From Burkholderia sp. WAC0059 (GTDB taxonomy: Bacteria > Pseudomonadota > Gammaproteobacteria > Burkholderiales > Burkholderiaceae), in contig NZ_PNEO01000012.1 in NCBI RefSeq assembly GCF_002870125.1, forward strand, positions 124,001 through 188,000: a stretch of 64,000 bases of DNA, read 5' to 3'. The notes beneath the pieces are model-generated. The model had not been told where the DNA came from. It saw only the letters and a program-made list of their open reading frames with translations, and did not search any database. Positions 1 through 8,983 of this stretch are shown here, in pieces. The translations under genes and the position numbers were made by a program. Position 1 is the stretch's first letter, and every line of letters begins with the position of its first letter.

Positions 1-1
1 G

Positions 2-1327
2 CTGATACCGGCCCTGGCGGAGCGCTGGGACGCGAGTCCCGACTCCACCACGTTCACGTTCCACCTGCGTCGCGGCGTGAAATTCCACGATGGCAGCGAT
101 TTCGACGCCCATGCGGTCGAATTCAACGTCCGCCGCTTTCACGATCCGTCGTTCGAGTACTACGACGTGAAGGCGAATGCGTTCATGAAGATGGTCTACG
201 GCGACCTGAAGGCCTTCGACGTCGTCGACGACTACACCGTGCGCTACACGTTCGACCATCCGTTCCGCGACTTCCTGCGGATGCTGCCGCAAGGCAATTA
301 CGTCTCGGGAATCTTCAGTCCGCTCGCGCTGAAAACCTGGGGCCAGGACGGTCTCGCGCAACACCCGACGGGGACCGGACCGTTCCGGTTCGTGACCCGC
401 GTGCTCGGCGAGAAAACCGAACTCGTGCGCAACGCGCATTACTGGGGCGCGGCCCCGCAGCTCGAACGGATCGTGTTCCGGCCGATCGCCGACGACTCGA
501 CGCGCGTCGCCGCGCTGCAGTCCGGCGACATCGACATCCTCACGCGCACGCCGGCCGACGCCGTCGACCCGCTGACGGCAAGCGGCTACGCGATACCGGC
601 CAGCGCGGGCGCCAGCCTGCTCTATCTCGGCTGGAATTTCCACAACCGGTTCGTGCAGCAGTTGCCGGTACGGCAGGCGATCATTCAGGCCATCGATCGC
701 GAAGGGCTCGCGAAGACGCAGTTCAAGGGCTATGCGACGCCGGCCTACAACATCCTGAACCCCGGCAATGCCGCGTTCGACCCGGCCCAGCGCGACTACC
801 GCTACGACCCGGACGCGTCGCGCCGCCTGCTGGCCGCGGCCGGCTTCAAGGACGGAGACATCCGCTTCACGATCGCAACGGACGCAGCGAACCAGCCGAC
901 GATCGAGTGGATTCAGCGCGACCTCGCGAAGGTCGGCATTCACGTCGACATCCTGTCCCAGGAATGGCTCACCTACACGTCGAGCCTGCCCAACATGTCG
1001 CCGCAAATCGGGCTCACCAGCATGGAGTGGGGTTTCGTCACGCCGTACTGGCTGCGCATCGTCTACCAGGGCTACGTGGTGGGACGCGGCGGCGGCGACC
1101 TGCTCGGCCCCGGGCTGCATGCGGCCATCGAAGCCGCCGCGCGCGAGCCGGACGAGCAGAAGGCGCTCGTCGCGTGGAAAGCCGCCAACGCGCTGTTCCA
1201 GCAGCAGGCCGGCGCCGTGCCGCTCATCTCGTTCACGCACTACTTCGCCAGCAGCAGCAAGGTGGCCCGCTTCAACGTGCCCGCGCAGAACTGGTACGAC
1301 CTCGTTCCCGTGTCGCTGTCGACATGA
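2..1327 (+). CDS. ABC transporter substrate-binding protein, family 5 (5' end outside window)
   Basis: This is the C-terminal part, about 441 residues, of a periplasmic solute-binding protein of the peptide/nickel/opine class (SBP_bac_5). The open frame runs to the left edge of the window without a start, so the signal peptide and first residues are missing. The family hallmark around the LRRGVKFHDGSDF segment (the frame reads through it from base 2) is clear, followed by the GTGPFRF segment. It would capture the substrate for the two permeases and the fused ATPase downstream. Its stop overlaps the next start (ATGA, 1324-1327), which indicates translational coupling. The substrate cannot be read from sequence; the downstream desulfurising enzymes suggest an organosulfur compound, which is inference. 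Confidence 0.9.
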   Translation: MIPALAERWDASPDSTTFTFHLRRGVKFHDGSDFDAHAVEFNVRRFHDPSFEYYDVKANAFMKMVYGDLKAFDVVDDYTVRYTFDHPFRDFLRMLPQGNYVSGIFSPLALKTWGQDGLAQHPTGTGPFRFVTRVLGEKTELVRNAHYWGAAPQLERIVFRPIADDSTRVAALQSGDIDILTRTPADAVDPLTASGYAIPASAGASLLYLGWNFHNRFVQQLPVRQAIIQAIDREGLAKTQFKGYATPAYNILNPGNAAFDPAQRDYRYDPDASRRLLAAAGFKDGDIRFTIATDAANQPTIEWIQRDLAKVGIHVDILSQEWLTYTSSLPNMSPQIGLTSMEWGFVTPYWLRIVYQGYVVGRGGGDLLGPGLHAAIEAAAREPDEQKALVAWKAANALFQQQAGAVPLISFTHYFASSSKVARFNVPAQNWYDLVPVSLST

Positions 1328-2271
1328 TCCGCACCGTCGCGTCCCGCCTGCTGCAGGCGATCCCGCTCTTTCTCGCGATCTCCGTGCTCGTGTTCGCGTC
1401 CGCGCATCTCGCGCCGGGCGACCCGATCTCCAACGCGCTGACGGGCCAGGTATCACAGGCGTCGATCGACGCCATCCGCCACGCCTACGGGCTGGACCGC
1501 CCGCTCGCCGGGCAGTACTTCGTCTGGCTCGGCCACTTCCTGTCCGGCCAGTGGGGCGACTCGATCGTCCTCAGGGTGCCGGTCGCGAGCATTCTCGGTC
1601 CCGCGTTCCGCAACACGCTGCTGCTCGCGGGCGCGGCCGTCGTCATCTGCGTGGTCTTCGGCGTCGCGATCGGCGTGGCGGCGGGGCTCAACCGCGGCTC
1701 GCGCGTCGACCTGTTCTCGATGTTCGCGATCCAGCTCGGCCACAACGTGCCGATCTTCTGGCTCGGCCTCGCGCTGGTCTGGCTCTTCTCGCTGAAACTG
1801 CACTGGCTGCCGTCCTCCGGCATCGCCGACCTGCGCGGCGACGGCGGCCCGCTCGACCTCGCGCGCCATCTGGTCCTGCCCGCGTTCTCGGCCGCCGTGA
1901 TCTCCATGCTGATCCTCGCCCGCCTCGTGCGCGCAAGCGTGATCGAGATCGCGCGCTCCGACTACGTCCGCACCTGCGAATCGCTCGGTTTCCCGCGCGC
2001 GAACATCCTGTGGCGCCACCTCGGCCGCAACCTGCTCTCGCCCGTCGTCAACATGACCGGACTACAGATCGGGTATCTGCTGAGCGGCGTCATCCTCGTG
2101 GAAAACGTCTTCGCATGGCCCGGCCTCGGCGCCCAGCTCTACGTCGCGGCGGCCGGGCGCGACTATCCGCTCGAACAGGCCGGCGTGATGCTCGTCGCCG
2201 CGTGCTTCGTCGTCGCCAATCTCGTCACCGACGTCGCGCTCGATCTGCTCAACCCGCGCCTGCGCACCTGA
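1324..2271 (+). CDS. ABC transporter permease, DppB/OppB type
   Basis: A 315-residue inner-membrane permease of the binding-protein-dependent transport family. It starts MIRTVASRLLQAIPLF with a first membrane helix directly at the N-terminus, has the LAPGDP segment typical of DppB-like subunits, and shows several further hydrophobic segments. The cytoplasmic EAA-type loop, which contacts the ATPase, lies around residues 215-235 (SDYVRTCESLGFPRANILW). The start at 1324 is chosen over the longer upstream frame because the homologous sequence begins there and it overlaps the stop of the binding protein by four bases. It pairs with the permease at 2300. Confidence 0.93.
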   Translation: MIRTVASRLLQAIPLFLAISVLVFASAHLAPGDPISNALTGQVSQASIDAIRHAYGLDRPLAGQYFVWLGHFLSGQWGDSIVLRVPVASILGPAFRNTLLLAGAAVVICVVFGVAIGVAAGLNRGSRVDLFSMFAIQLGHNVPIFWLGLALVWLFSLKLHWLPSSGIADLRGDGGPLDLARHLVLPAFSAAVISMLILARLVRASVIEIARSDYVRTCESLGFPRANILWRHLGRNLLSPVVNMTGLQIGYLLSGVILVENVFAWPGLGAQLYVAAAGRDYPLEQAGVMLVAACFVVANLVTDVALDLLNPRLRT

Positions 2272-2299
2272 GCCCGTAGCGCAAGGAGGCCCCGCTCCC

Positions 2300-3229
2300 A
2301 TGCCCGAAATCGATCTTCCCGGCGAACTGCTGCCGGGCGACCTGCGCGCCCCGGCCGGGGCCGACAACCCGGCCGATGCCGGAGCCCGGCACGGACGCGG
2401 GCGCGAGGCGTTCTCGCGGTTTCGCGCGAACCGCCCCGCCATCGTCGGCGCCGCCGTGATCGCGCTGGCCGCGCTGATGTCGCTCGCCGCGCCCTGGCTC
2501 GCGCCCTACGACCCCAACGCCGCCGACCCCGCCCTGCGCCTCGCCGGCATCGGCACGCACGGGCACTGGCTGGGGCTCGACGCCCAGGGCCGGGACATCC
2601 TGAGCCGCATCGTCTGGGGCGGCCGGTCGTCCCTCGCCATCGTCGTCTCGTCGGTGCTCGCCGCCTGCGTCGCGAGTCTCGGGCTCGGCCTGTATGCCGG
2701 CTTTTCGCGAGGCCCCGCCGCCGCAGTGCTCATGCGCGTCGTCGACATGCTGTTCGCGTTCCCGATGATCCTGCTCGCCATCAATCTCGCGACCGTCTTC
2801 GGCGCCGGCCGCTTCACGGCCGGCGTGACGGTCCTGCTGAGCGCGCTGCCTTACCTGACGCGGGTCGTCTACGCGGGCGTGCGGGCCGAGCGCGACCGGG
2901 AATACGTCGAGGCCGCGCGGGCGCTCGGCGCGTCGCCGGCCGCGATCGTCCTGCGCGAAATCCTGCCGAACGTGCTGACGCCGCTCGTCGTCTACGGCAC
3001 CACGCTGTGCGGCGGCATGATCGTCTATCTCGCCGGACTCAGCTTTCTGGGCCTCGGCGTGCAGCCGCCGACGCCCGACTGGGGCCGCATGGTCAGCGAG
3101 GGCGCGCAGGTCATGCTGCTCGGCAGCGCGCACGTCGCCACGATTCCCGCACTCGCGATCGTCGCGCTGTCGCTCGCCTTCAACTGGCTCGGCGACGGCC
3201 TGCGCGACGCGCTCGACCCGCGCGGCTAG
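2300..3229 (+). CDS. ABC transporter permease, DppC/OppC type
   Basis: A 309-residue second permease. The N-terminal 45 residues are hydrophilic, followed by the first helix (FRANRPAIVGAAVIALAAL) and the APYDPN segment found in DppC-like subunits. HWLGLDAQGRDILSRIVWGGR around residues 90-110 is the usual periplasmic-side signature. The EAA loop (YVEAARALGASPAAIVLREI) lies near residues 203-222. An AAGGAG ribosome-binding site stands at 2283-2288. The gene follows the DppB-type permease by 28 bases in the same operon. Confidence 0.93.
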   Translation: MPEIDLPGELLPGDLRAPAGADNPADAGARHGRGREAFSRFRANRPAIVGAAVIALAALMSLAAPWLAPYDPNAADPALRLAGIGTHGHWLGLDAQGRDILSRIVWGGRSSLAIVVSSVLAACVASLGLGLYAGFSRGPAAAVLMRVVDMLFAFPMILLAINLATVFGAGRFTAGVTVLLSALPYLTRVVYAGVRAERDREYVEAARALGASPAAIVLREILPNVLTPLVVYGTTLCGGMIVYLAGLSFLGLGVQPPTPDWGRMVSEGAQVMLLGSAHVATIPALAIVALSLAFNWLGDGLRDALDPRG

Positions 3230-3263
3230 AACCCGGCCGACGCCCCAACGACGGAGACCTCGC

Positions 3264-5000
3264 ATGGCGCTGCTCGACATCGACAGGCTGGAAGTGGACT
3301 TTCCCGGACCGCTCGGCACCGTGGCGGCCGTGCGCGGCATCGACCTGTCGCTCGCCGAAGGCGAGATCGTCGCGCTCGTCGGCGAGTCGGGCTCGGGCAA
3401 GAGCGTGACGGCGTCGGCCGTCGCGGGGCTGCTGCCGCGCGGGCAAGCGGCGATACGCGGCAGCGTCCGGTTCGACGGCGCGCCCCTGCTCGACCTGCCC
3501 GAAGCGGCGTGGCGCCGGATTCGCGGCAGCGGCATCGCGATGATCTTCCAGAATCCGCTCAGCTCGCTCGATCCGTCGTTCCGGATCGGCGACCAGCTCG
3601 TCGAGACGGCCCGCCTGCGGGGCGCCGCGAACCGCGCCGAGGCGCGCGAACGCGCGATTGCGGCGCTCGGCGAAGTGGGCATCGAGGACCACGAGCGCGC
3701 GCTGCGCGCGTGGCCTCACCAACTGAGCGGCGGCATGCGCCAGCGCGTGATGATCGCGCTCGCCGTCATGAGCCAGCCGCGCCTGCTGATCGCCGACGAG
3801 CCGACGACCGCGCTCGACGCCGCGCTCCAGAAAGACATCCTCGCGCTGCTGAAGCGGCTCAACCGAGAGCACGGCATCGCCATCCTGATCATCACCCACG
3901 ATTTCGGCGTCGTGGCGCATCTGAGCCAGCGCGTCGCCGTCATGAAGGCCGGTCGCATCGTCGAGCAGGGCGAAACGGCGCAGGTGCTGGCGGCCCCCCG
4001 CCACCCCTATACGGCGAGCCTCATCGAGGCCGTGCCCGAAATCGGACTGCGCGCGCGCGATCCGTCGCCGTCCCGGCGCCTCGGCGCCCGGGCGCACCGC
4101 AACGGGAGCGAGCCGGCCCGCCCCGCCGCGACGGCCCCGCGCCGGCCGGACCGGTCCGTGACCTTGCTCGAAGTGCGCGGCCTCGGCCGCTCGTTCGTGA
4201 CGCGCAAGGCCTGGCGCGCCTCGCGCGTGCGCACGTTCGACGCGGTGAGCCAGGTGGACTTCGACGTGCGGCGCGGCGAAATCTTCGGCCTGATCGGCGC
4301 GTCGGGTTCGGGCAAGTCCACGCTCGCGCGCGTCGTGGCGCAGCTCGTGCCGGCGAGCGCCGGCACCGTGCGCTTCGACGGCGAGGACGTCGCGCAATTC
4401 GACGCGACCGCGTTGCGGCGATTCCGCCGGCGCTTCCAGTTCATCTTTCAGGACAGCACCTCGTCGCTCAATCCGCGTCGCCTGATTGCCGACCAGCTCT
4501 GCGACCCGCCGCTGCGCCTCGGCGTCGCCCGCGATCGCGCCCAGGCGCTCGAACTGGCGCGCGACGCGCTCGAACGCGTCGGCCTCGAGCCCGGCCATCT
4601 GAACCGCTATCCGCACGCGTTCTCCGGGGGACAGCGCCAGCGTCTCGGCATCGCGCGCGCGCTCGTCGTCCAGCCCGAATTCATCGTGCTGGACGAGCCG
4701 ACCTCGGCGCTCGACGTGTCGATCCAGGCGCAGATCCTGAACCTGCTGCTCGAATTGCGCCAGACGCTCGACCTCACCTATCTGTTCATCGGGCACAGCC
4801 TGCCCGTCATCGAATTCCTGTGCGACCGCGTTGCCGTGATGGAGCACGGTCGCATCGTCGAAACCTTCGACGCGACGAACCTGCAGGCCAACGCGGCGCA
4901 CGCGTCGACGCGCCGCCTGCTCGACGCCGTGCTGCCGGTCCGGCATGCCGCGCCCGTTCCGGCGTCGTCCGCGTCGTCCCACCACGAGCGGCTCTCATGA
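3264..5000 (+). CDS. Fused double-ATPase subunit of the ABC importer (DppD-DppF type)
   Basis: A 578-residue protein with two complete nucleotide-binding domains in one chain; many relatives use two separate proteins. Domain 1 has Walker A GESGSGKS at residues 40-47, signature LSGGMRQRV and Walker B LLIADEP. A linker around residues 255-300 carries the Arg/Pro-rich extension typical of oligopeptide ATPases ([15 protein letters not shown]). Domain 2 has Walker [10 protein letters not shown] near residue 345, signature FSGGQRQRL and Walker B FIVLDEP. Both sites look catalytically intact. It would energise the two permeases upstream. Its stop overlaps the start of the monooxygenase at 4997 (ATGA), which ties transport to catabolism in one transcript. 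Confidence 0.93.
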   Translation: MALLDIDRLEVDFPGPLGTVAAVRGIDLSLAEGEIVALVGESGSGKSVTASAVAGLLPRGQAAIRGSVRFDGAPLLDLPEAAWRRIRGSGIAMIFQNPLSSLDPSFRIGDQLVETARLRGAANRAEARERAIAALGEVGIEDHERALRAWPHQLSGGMRQRVMIALAVMSQPRLLIADEPTTALDAALQKDILALLKRLNREHGIAILIITHDFGVVAHLSQRVAVMKAGRIVEQGETAQVLAAPRHPYTASLIEAVPEIGLRARDPSPSRRLGARAHRNGSEPARPAATAPRRPDRSVTLLEVRGLGRSFVTRKAWRASRVRTFDAVSQVDFDVRRGEIFGLIGASGSGKSTLARVVAQLVPASAGTVRFDGEDVAQFDATALRRFRRRFQFIFQDSTSSLNPRRLIADQLCDPPLRLGVARDRAQALELARDALERVGLEPGHLNRYPHAFSGGQRQRLGIARALVVQPEFIVLDEPTSALDVSIQAQILNLLLELRQTLDLTYLFIGHSLPVIEFLCDRVAVMEHGRIVETFDATNLQANAAHASTRRLLDAVLPVRHAAPVPASSASSHHERLS

Positions 5001-6382
5001 CGCGCCGTCTGATCTACAACGCGTTCACGCACGTGACGCCCAACCATCACAGCCACGGCTACTGGCGCCATCCCGACGGGCGAATCCAGCTCGACTACAA
5101 GCGTCTGCCGCCGTGGATCGAGCTGGCGCAAACGGTCGAGCGCGGATGCTTCGACACCGTGTTTCTCGCCGACGTCGTCGGCGTCTACGACCGCTTCCGC
5201 GGCGGCGGCGACACGGCGATCCGCACCGCGATGCAGTTCCCGAGCCTCGACCCGGTCAGCCTCGTGTCGGCGCTCGCGGCCGCCACCGAACACGTCGGCT
5301 TCGCGGTGACGAGCTCGGTGATCCAGGACCATCCGTTCGACTTCGCGCGCAGGATGTCGACGCTCGACCACCTGACCGACGGGCGGCTCGCCTGGAATAT
5401 CGTCACCTCGTACCTGGACAACGCGGCGCGCAATTTCGGCCTGCCGGCGCTGGAGGAGCACGACGAGCGCTACCGCTGGGCCGGGGAGTACGTCGAGGTC
5501 GCCTACAAGCTCTGGGAAGCGAGCTGGGAAGACGACGCCCTCGTGGCCGATCCCGTCGGCGGAACCTACGCCGACCCGGCGAAGGTCCACAAGATCCTGC
5601 ACCGCGGCCCGCGCTATGCGGTCGAAGGCCCGCATCTCGTGGAGCCGTCCGTGCAGCGCACGCCGCTGCTCTTTCAGGCGGGCGGTTCCGAGGCGGGCCG
5701 CGACTTCGCCGCGCGCCATGCCGAGGCCACGTTCATCGCAGCGCGCACGCCCGAAAGCGCGGCGCGGCACGTGGCCGATCTGCGCGAGCGGGCGCGCCGG
5801 TTCGGGCGCGGCGAAGACGAGCTGAAGATCATCGTGCCGCTCGCGCCCGTCATCGGCGCGACGGAACAGGAAGCCCACGCGCGCCGGCGGGAACTGCGCG
5901 AATGGCTGAGCCTCGATGCGCTGCAGGCGTTCTGGAGCGGCAATCTCGGCGTCGACCTGTCGGACATCGACCCGGCCCGGCCGCTGTCCGAGCTGCTCCT
6001 GACCAATCACGTGCGCGGCAACGTGCGGGCCTTTATCGAGGCCGCGCCGGACCGCACGGTGACGTTCGCCGACCTGCTGAAGGAAACGGTGTCGGCGCGC
6101 TTCGCCGGCACGCCCGAGCAGATCGCCGACGAAGTCCAGCGCTATGCGGACGCGGGCGTCGACGGCTTCAACGTCGTGCCGGTGACGACGCTCGGCTGGT
6201 GGCGGGAGTTCGTCGACCACGTCGTCCCCGTCCTGCAGAAGCGCGGGCTGATGCAGACCGGGTATGCGCCCGGCAGCCTGCGCCAGAAGATTTACGGACG
6301 CGGACCGACGCTGCCCGATCACCACCCGGCGCGGCAGTTGCGCGAGCCGGTCAGGCGCGCCGCGCGCGCGGCGGCGCGCTGA
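4997..6382 (+). CDS. FMN-dependent monooxygenase, NtaA/SnaA/DszA family (copy 1)
   Basis: A 461-residue luciferase-like monooxygenase that would use FMNH2 and oxygen from a separate reductase. Family features: the N-terminal strand LIYNAFTHVTPNHHSHGYWRHP, FDTVFLADVVGVYD, the TSSVIQDHPFDFARRMSTLDHL region and the KLWEASWEDDA segment near residue 175. The C-terminal TGYAPGSLRQKIYG is also typical. Enzymes of this class cleave C-N or C-S bonds in chelators, sulfones or other organosulfur compounds. The neighbouring SfnB-like flavoproteins favour sulfur acquisition here. The start at 4997 overlaps the ATPase stop by four bases. It is a paralogue of the gene at 8984. Confidence 0.92.
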   Translation: MTRRLIYNAFTHVTPNHHSHGYWRHPDGRIQLDYKRLPPWIELAQTVERGCFDTVFLADVVGVYDRFRGGGDTAIRTAMQFPSLDPVSLVSALAAATEHVGFAVTSSVIQDHPFDFARRMSTLDHLTDGRLAWNIVTSYLDNAARNFGLPALEEHDERYRWAGEYVEVAYKLWEASWEDDALVADPVGGTYADPAKVHKILHRGPRYAVEGPHLVEPSVQRTPLLFQAGGSEAGRDFAARHAEATFIAARTPESAARHVADLRERARRFGRGEDELKIIVPLAPVIGATEQEAHARRRELREWLSLDALQAFWSGNLGVDLSDIDPARPLSELLLTNHVRGNVRAFIEAAPDRTVTFADLLKETVSARFAGTPEQIADEVQRYADAGVDGFNVVPVTTLGWWREFVDHVVPVLQKRGLMQTGYAPGSLRQKIYGRGPTLPDHHPARQLREPVRRAARAAAR

Positions 6383-6495
6383 CGCCCGGCAACGCGCCGG
6401 CGTCGCCCGTCCCGTGTCGAAGGCAATCGGCACACGTCCGCGCGCGCCGGCCTTCTTCACGGCCCCTCGTCCATCCTCGAAAGGAGCACCCGCGA

Positions 6496-7746
6496 ATGTC
6501 CCGACCCGCCCCCGTCGGCCCGGCCCGTCCAGACGTCCCGGCGTACCGCATCGCCGACGATGCCGACGCGCTTTCGGTCGCCCGTTCGCTCGCCGAAGCA
6601 TGGGCCGAGTCGGCCGCAGACCGCGACCGGGAGCGACGGCTGCCGCAGGAGGAAACGGCCGCCTGCGCGCACCGCGGCCTCACGGCCGTCACCGTGCCCC
6701 GGGCCTACGGAGGCGCAGAGGTCTCGCTCCTCACGCTGGTCGAGGTCCTGCGCCTCGTTTCAGCCGCGGACCCTTCGATCGGCGAGATTCTGCGGGCCCA
6801 TTTCGACGTAATCGGCAACCTGCGCGCGACCGGATCGGCGGAGCAGCAACGCGTCTTCTTCGAGCGCGCGCTTGCGGGACAGCGCTTCGCCCGGACAACG
6901 CCGGAGCATGAAACGCGGCAGCCCGCGCGCGATTCCTGCGCGACGCTGTCCAGGGAACGGGACGGCTGGCGGCTGCGGGGCGCGCAATCCCATTGCACGG
7001 GCGCCCTTCTCTCCGACTGGCTCCTCGTCGAGGCCCTCGGCGACGACGACGCGCCCGCACGCGTTCTCGTTCCGCGCGACGCGCCCGGGCTCGCCATCCG
7101 CCACGACGAAGCCGGCCTGGGGCTGCGCACGACGGCCAGCGGAACGCTCGCCTTCGAACGCGTGCCCGTCGCCGCCGACCAGATACTGCCGCCGCATCCG
7201 CCATCCACCAACGCCCGCGCGAGCACGCAGCTCATGCAGGCCGCCATCGACGCGGGCATCGCCGAAGCCGCGCTGCGCGACACGATCCGGTTCGTCAACG
7301 AGCATGCGCGTCCGTGGATCGACAGCGCGAAGGAGCGGGCCGGCGACGACCCCTACGTGATGGCCGCAGTCGGCAACCTGTCCATCCGCTCGGCCGCGGC
7401 GAATGCCCTGCTCAGGCGCGCGGCCCGCCTGCTCGACGAGGCCGGCGGCGAGCCCGTCGCGGAGAAGACGGAGCAAGCGGAAAAATCGGCCGCAGTCCTC
7501 TCCATCGCCGTGGCGGAAGCCCGGGTCCTCGCCGCGCAGATCGCGCTGGACGCGTCCGGGAAACTCTTCGAGCTGTCCGGCACCGGCGCCACGCTGGACG
7601 CATTCGACTTCGACCGCCATTGGCGCAACGCGCAAGCCCATATCCTTCGCGATCCGGTCCGCCGGCAGTACGCGCTGATCGGCCGCGCCTGGCTGCACGA
7701 CGTCGAACCCGACTCGTCGCACCTTCGCATGAGCCCGCACGCATGA
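6496..7746 (+). CDS. SfnB/DszC-like acyl-CoA-dehydrogenase-fold flavoprotein (copy 1)
   Basis: A 416-residue member of the acyl-CoA dehydrogenase fold, closest in layout to the SfnB and DszC desulfurisation monooxygenases. Visible features are an N-terminal helical domain with GLTAVTVPRAYGGAEV, the ADPSIGEILRAHFD helix, the central beta domain (RLRGAQSHCTGALLSDWLLVEA) and the C-terminal helical domain ending FDRHWRNAQAHILRDPVRRQYALIG. An AAGGAG ribosome-binding site at 6481-6486 supports this start. It follows copy 1 of the monooxygenase by 113 bases, the largest gap in the operon. Its stop overlaps the next start. It would oxygenate or oxidise a sulfur compound using reduced flavin; the substrate is unknown. 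Confidence 0.88.
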   Translation: MSRPAPVGPARPDVPAYRIADDADALSVARSLAEAWAESAADRDRERRLPQEETAACAHRGLTAVTVPRAYGGAEVSLLTLVEVLRLVSAADPSIGEILRAHFDVIGNLRATGSAEQQRVFFERALAGQRFARTTPEHETRQPARDSCATLSRERDGWRLRGAQSHCTGALLSDWLLVEALGDDDAPARVLVPRDAPGLAIRHDEAGLGLRTTASGTLAFERVPVAADQILPPHPPSTNARASTQLMQAAIDAGIAEAALRDTIRFVNEHARPWIDSAKERAGDDPYVMAAVGNLSIRSAAANALLRRAARLLDEAGGEPVAEKTEQAEKSAAVLSIAVAEARVLAAQIALDASGKLFELSGTGATLDAFDFDRHWRNAQAHILRDPVRRQYALIGRAWLHDVEPDSSHLRMSPHA

Positions 7747-8981
7747 GCCCACTCGACGCCACCCGCCCCGACACCGTGCGACGCGAGCGGGAAGCCATTC
7801 CGGCACACCGCATTCGCAGCGATGCGGAAGCCCTTTCCATCGCGGCCGAACTCGTTCCCCGCCTCGCCGCCGGCGCGTCGGACCGGGATGCCGCGCGCCG
7901 GCTGCCGTACGACGAAATGGCCGAACTGGGCCGCAGCGGCCTGCTGGGCATCACGATTCCGCGGGAATACGGCGGCGCCGACGTCGGCGCCGGCACGCTC
8001 GCGGAAGTCGCGGCGCGGCTCAGCGAGGCGGACTCGTCGATCGGCCAGATCCCGCAAAACCACTTCTATTCGATCGAGGCGTTCCGCCTCATCGGCACGC
8101 CGTCGCAAAAGAGCTTCTTCTTCGGCGAGATTCTGGCTGGCCGCCGCTTCGGCGCCGCCATCGCGGAACGGGGCACGCGCACCTCGGCGGCGGCGGACCG
8201 CAAAACCCGTCTGAGCCGCAACGGGCAGACGCTGCAACTCGACGGAGAGAAGGCCTATTGCACCGGCGCGCTGATGTCGGACTGGATCTCGGTGTTCGCG
8301 AGAGACGACGACGGCCGCCAGCACATGGCCTACGTCCGGCGCGATTCGCCGGGACTGACGTTGCGCGACGACTGGTCGGGCATGGGACAGCGCACCACGG
8401 CGAGCGGCACGGCCGTGTTCGACGCCGTTCCGGTGCAGCCCGGACACATCCTGCCGTTCCAGAACGTATTCGACCAGCCGACAAGACTGGGCCCCTACTC
8501 GCAGCTCTATCACACCGCCATCCAGCTCGGCATCGCGCGGGCCGCGCTGCGCGACCTTCGGCGGTTCGTCCGGGAACGGCAGCCGTCCGGAACGGACGGC
8601 ACCGCGCCGCGCGCGGACGAGACCCTGCTGCTCCACGACGCGGGCGCGCTGCAGGTGGACCTGCACGCGGCCGAGGCGTTGCTCGCGATCGCCGCCGACA
8701 GCGTCGAGGCCATCCGCGAGACCGCTTCGCCCGACGCGCTGGCCCGCGCGTCCATCGCCGTAGCGCAGGCCAAGGTGCTGACGACCGAGCTCGCGCTCAA
8801 GGCCGGCGGCAAGCTGCTCGAACTGACCGGCGCCGAGGCCGCGCTCGCGAAGCACAACCTCGACCGCCACTGGCGCAACGCCCGCACCCACACGCTGCAC
8901 GACCCCGTTCGCTGGAAGTTCGCGACCCTCGGAAACTACTGCCTCAATGGTGTTCTGCCGCCCCGCCGGGGCTACATCTGA
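7743..8981 (+). CDS. SfnB-family sulfur-acquisition oxidoreductase (copy 2)
   Basis: A 412-residue acyl-CoA-dehydrogenase-fold flavoprotein, paralogous to the upstream gene and closer to the classical SfnB pattern. It shows AHRIRSDAEALSIAAEL at the N-terminus, GITIPREYGGADVGAGTLAEV, ADSSIGQIPQNHFYSIEAFR, KAYCTGALMSDWISVFA and a C-terminal HNLDRHWRNARTHTLHDPVR segment. The start overlaps the previous stop (ATGA, 7743-7746). Family members take part in release of sulfur from sulfones and sulfonates during sulfate starvation. Two such proteins side by side suggest either two substrates or two successive steps. Confidence 0.9.
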   Translation: MSPLDATRPDTVRREREAIPAHRIRSDAEALSIAAELVPRLAAGASDRDAARRLPYDEMAELGRSGLLGITIPREYGGADVGAGTLAEVAARLSEADSSIGQIPQNHFYSIEAFRLIGTPSQKSFFFGEILAGRRFGAAIAERGTRTSAAADRKTRLSRNGQTLQLDGEKAYCTGALMSDWISVFARDDDGRQHMAYVRRDSPGLTLRDDWSGMGQRTTASGTAVFDAVPVQPGHILPFQNVFDQPTRLGPYSQLYHTAIQLGIARAALRDLRRFVRERQPSGTDGTAPRADETLLLHDAGALQVDLHAAEALLAIAADSVEAIRETASPDALARASIAVAQAKVLTTELALKAGGKLLELTGAEAALAKHNLDRHWRNARTHTLHDPVRWKFATLGNYCLNGVLPPRRGYI

Positions 8982-8983
8982 CC

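Noticed and set aside
3180..4985. Long minus-strand open frame (601 codons) opposite the fused ATPase gene
   Set aside because: It is the antisense shadow of a clear ABC ATPase gene in GC-rich DNA, with Arg/Ala/Glu-rich composition and no domain.
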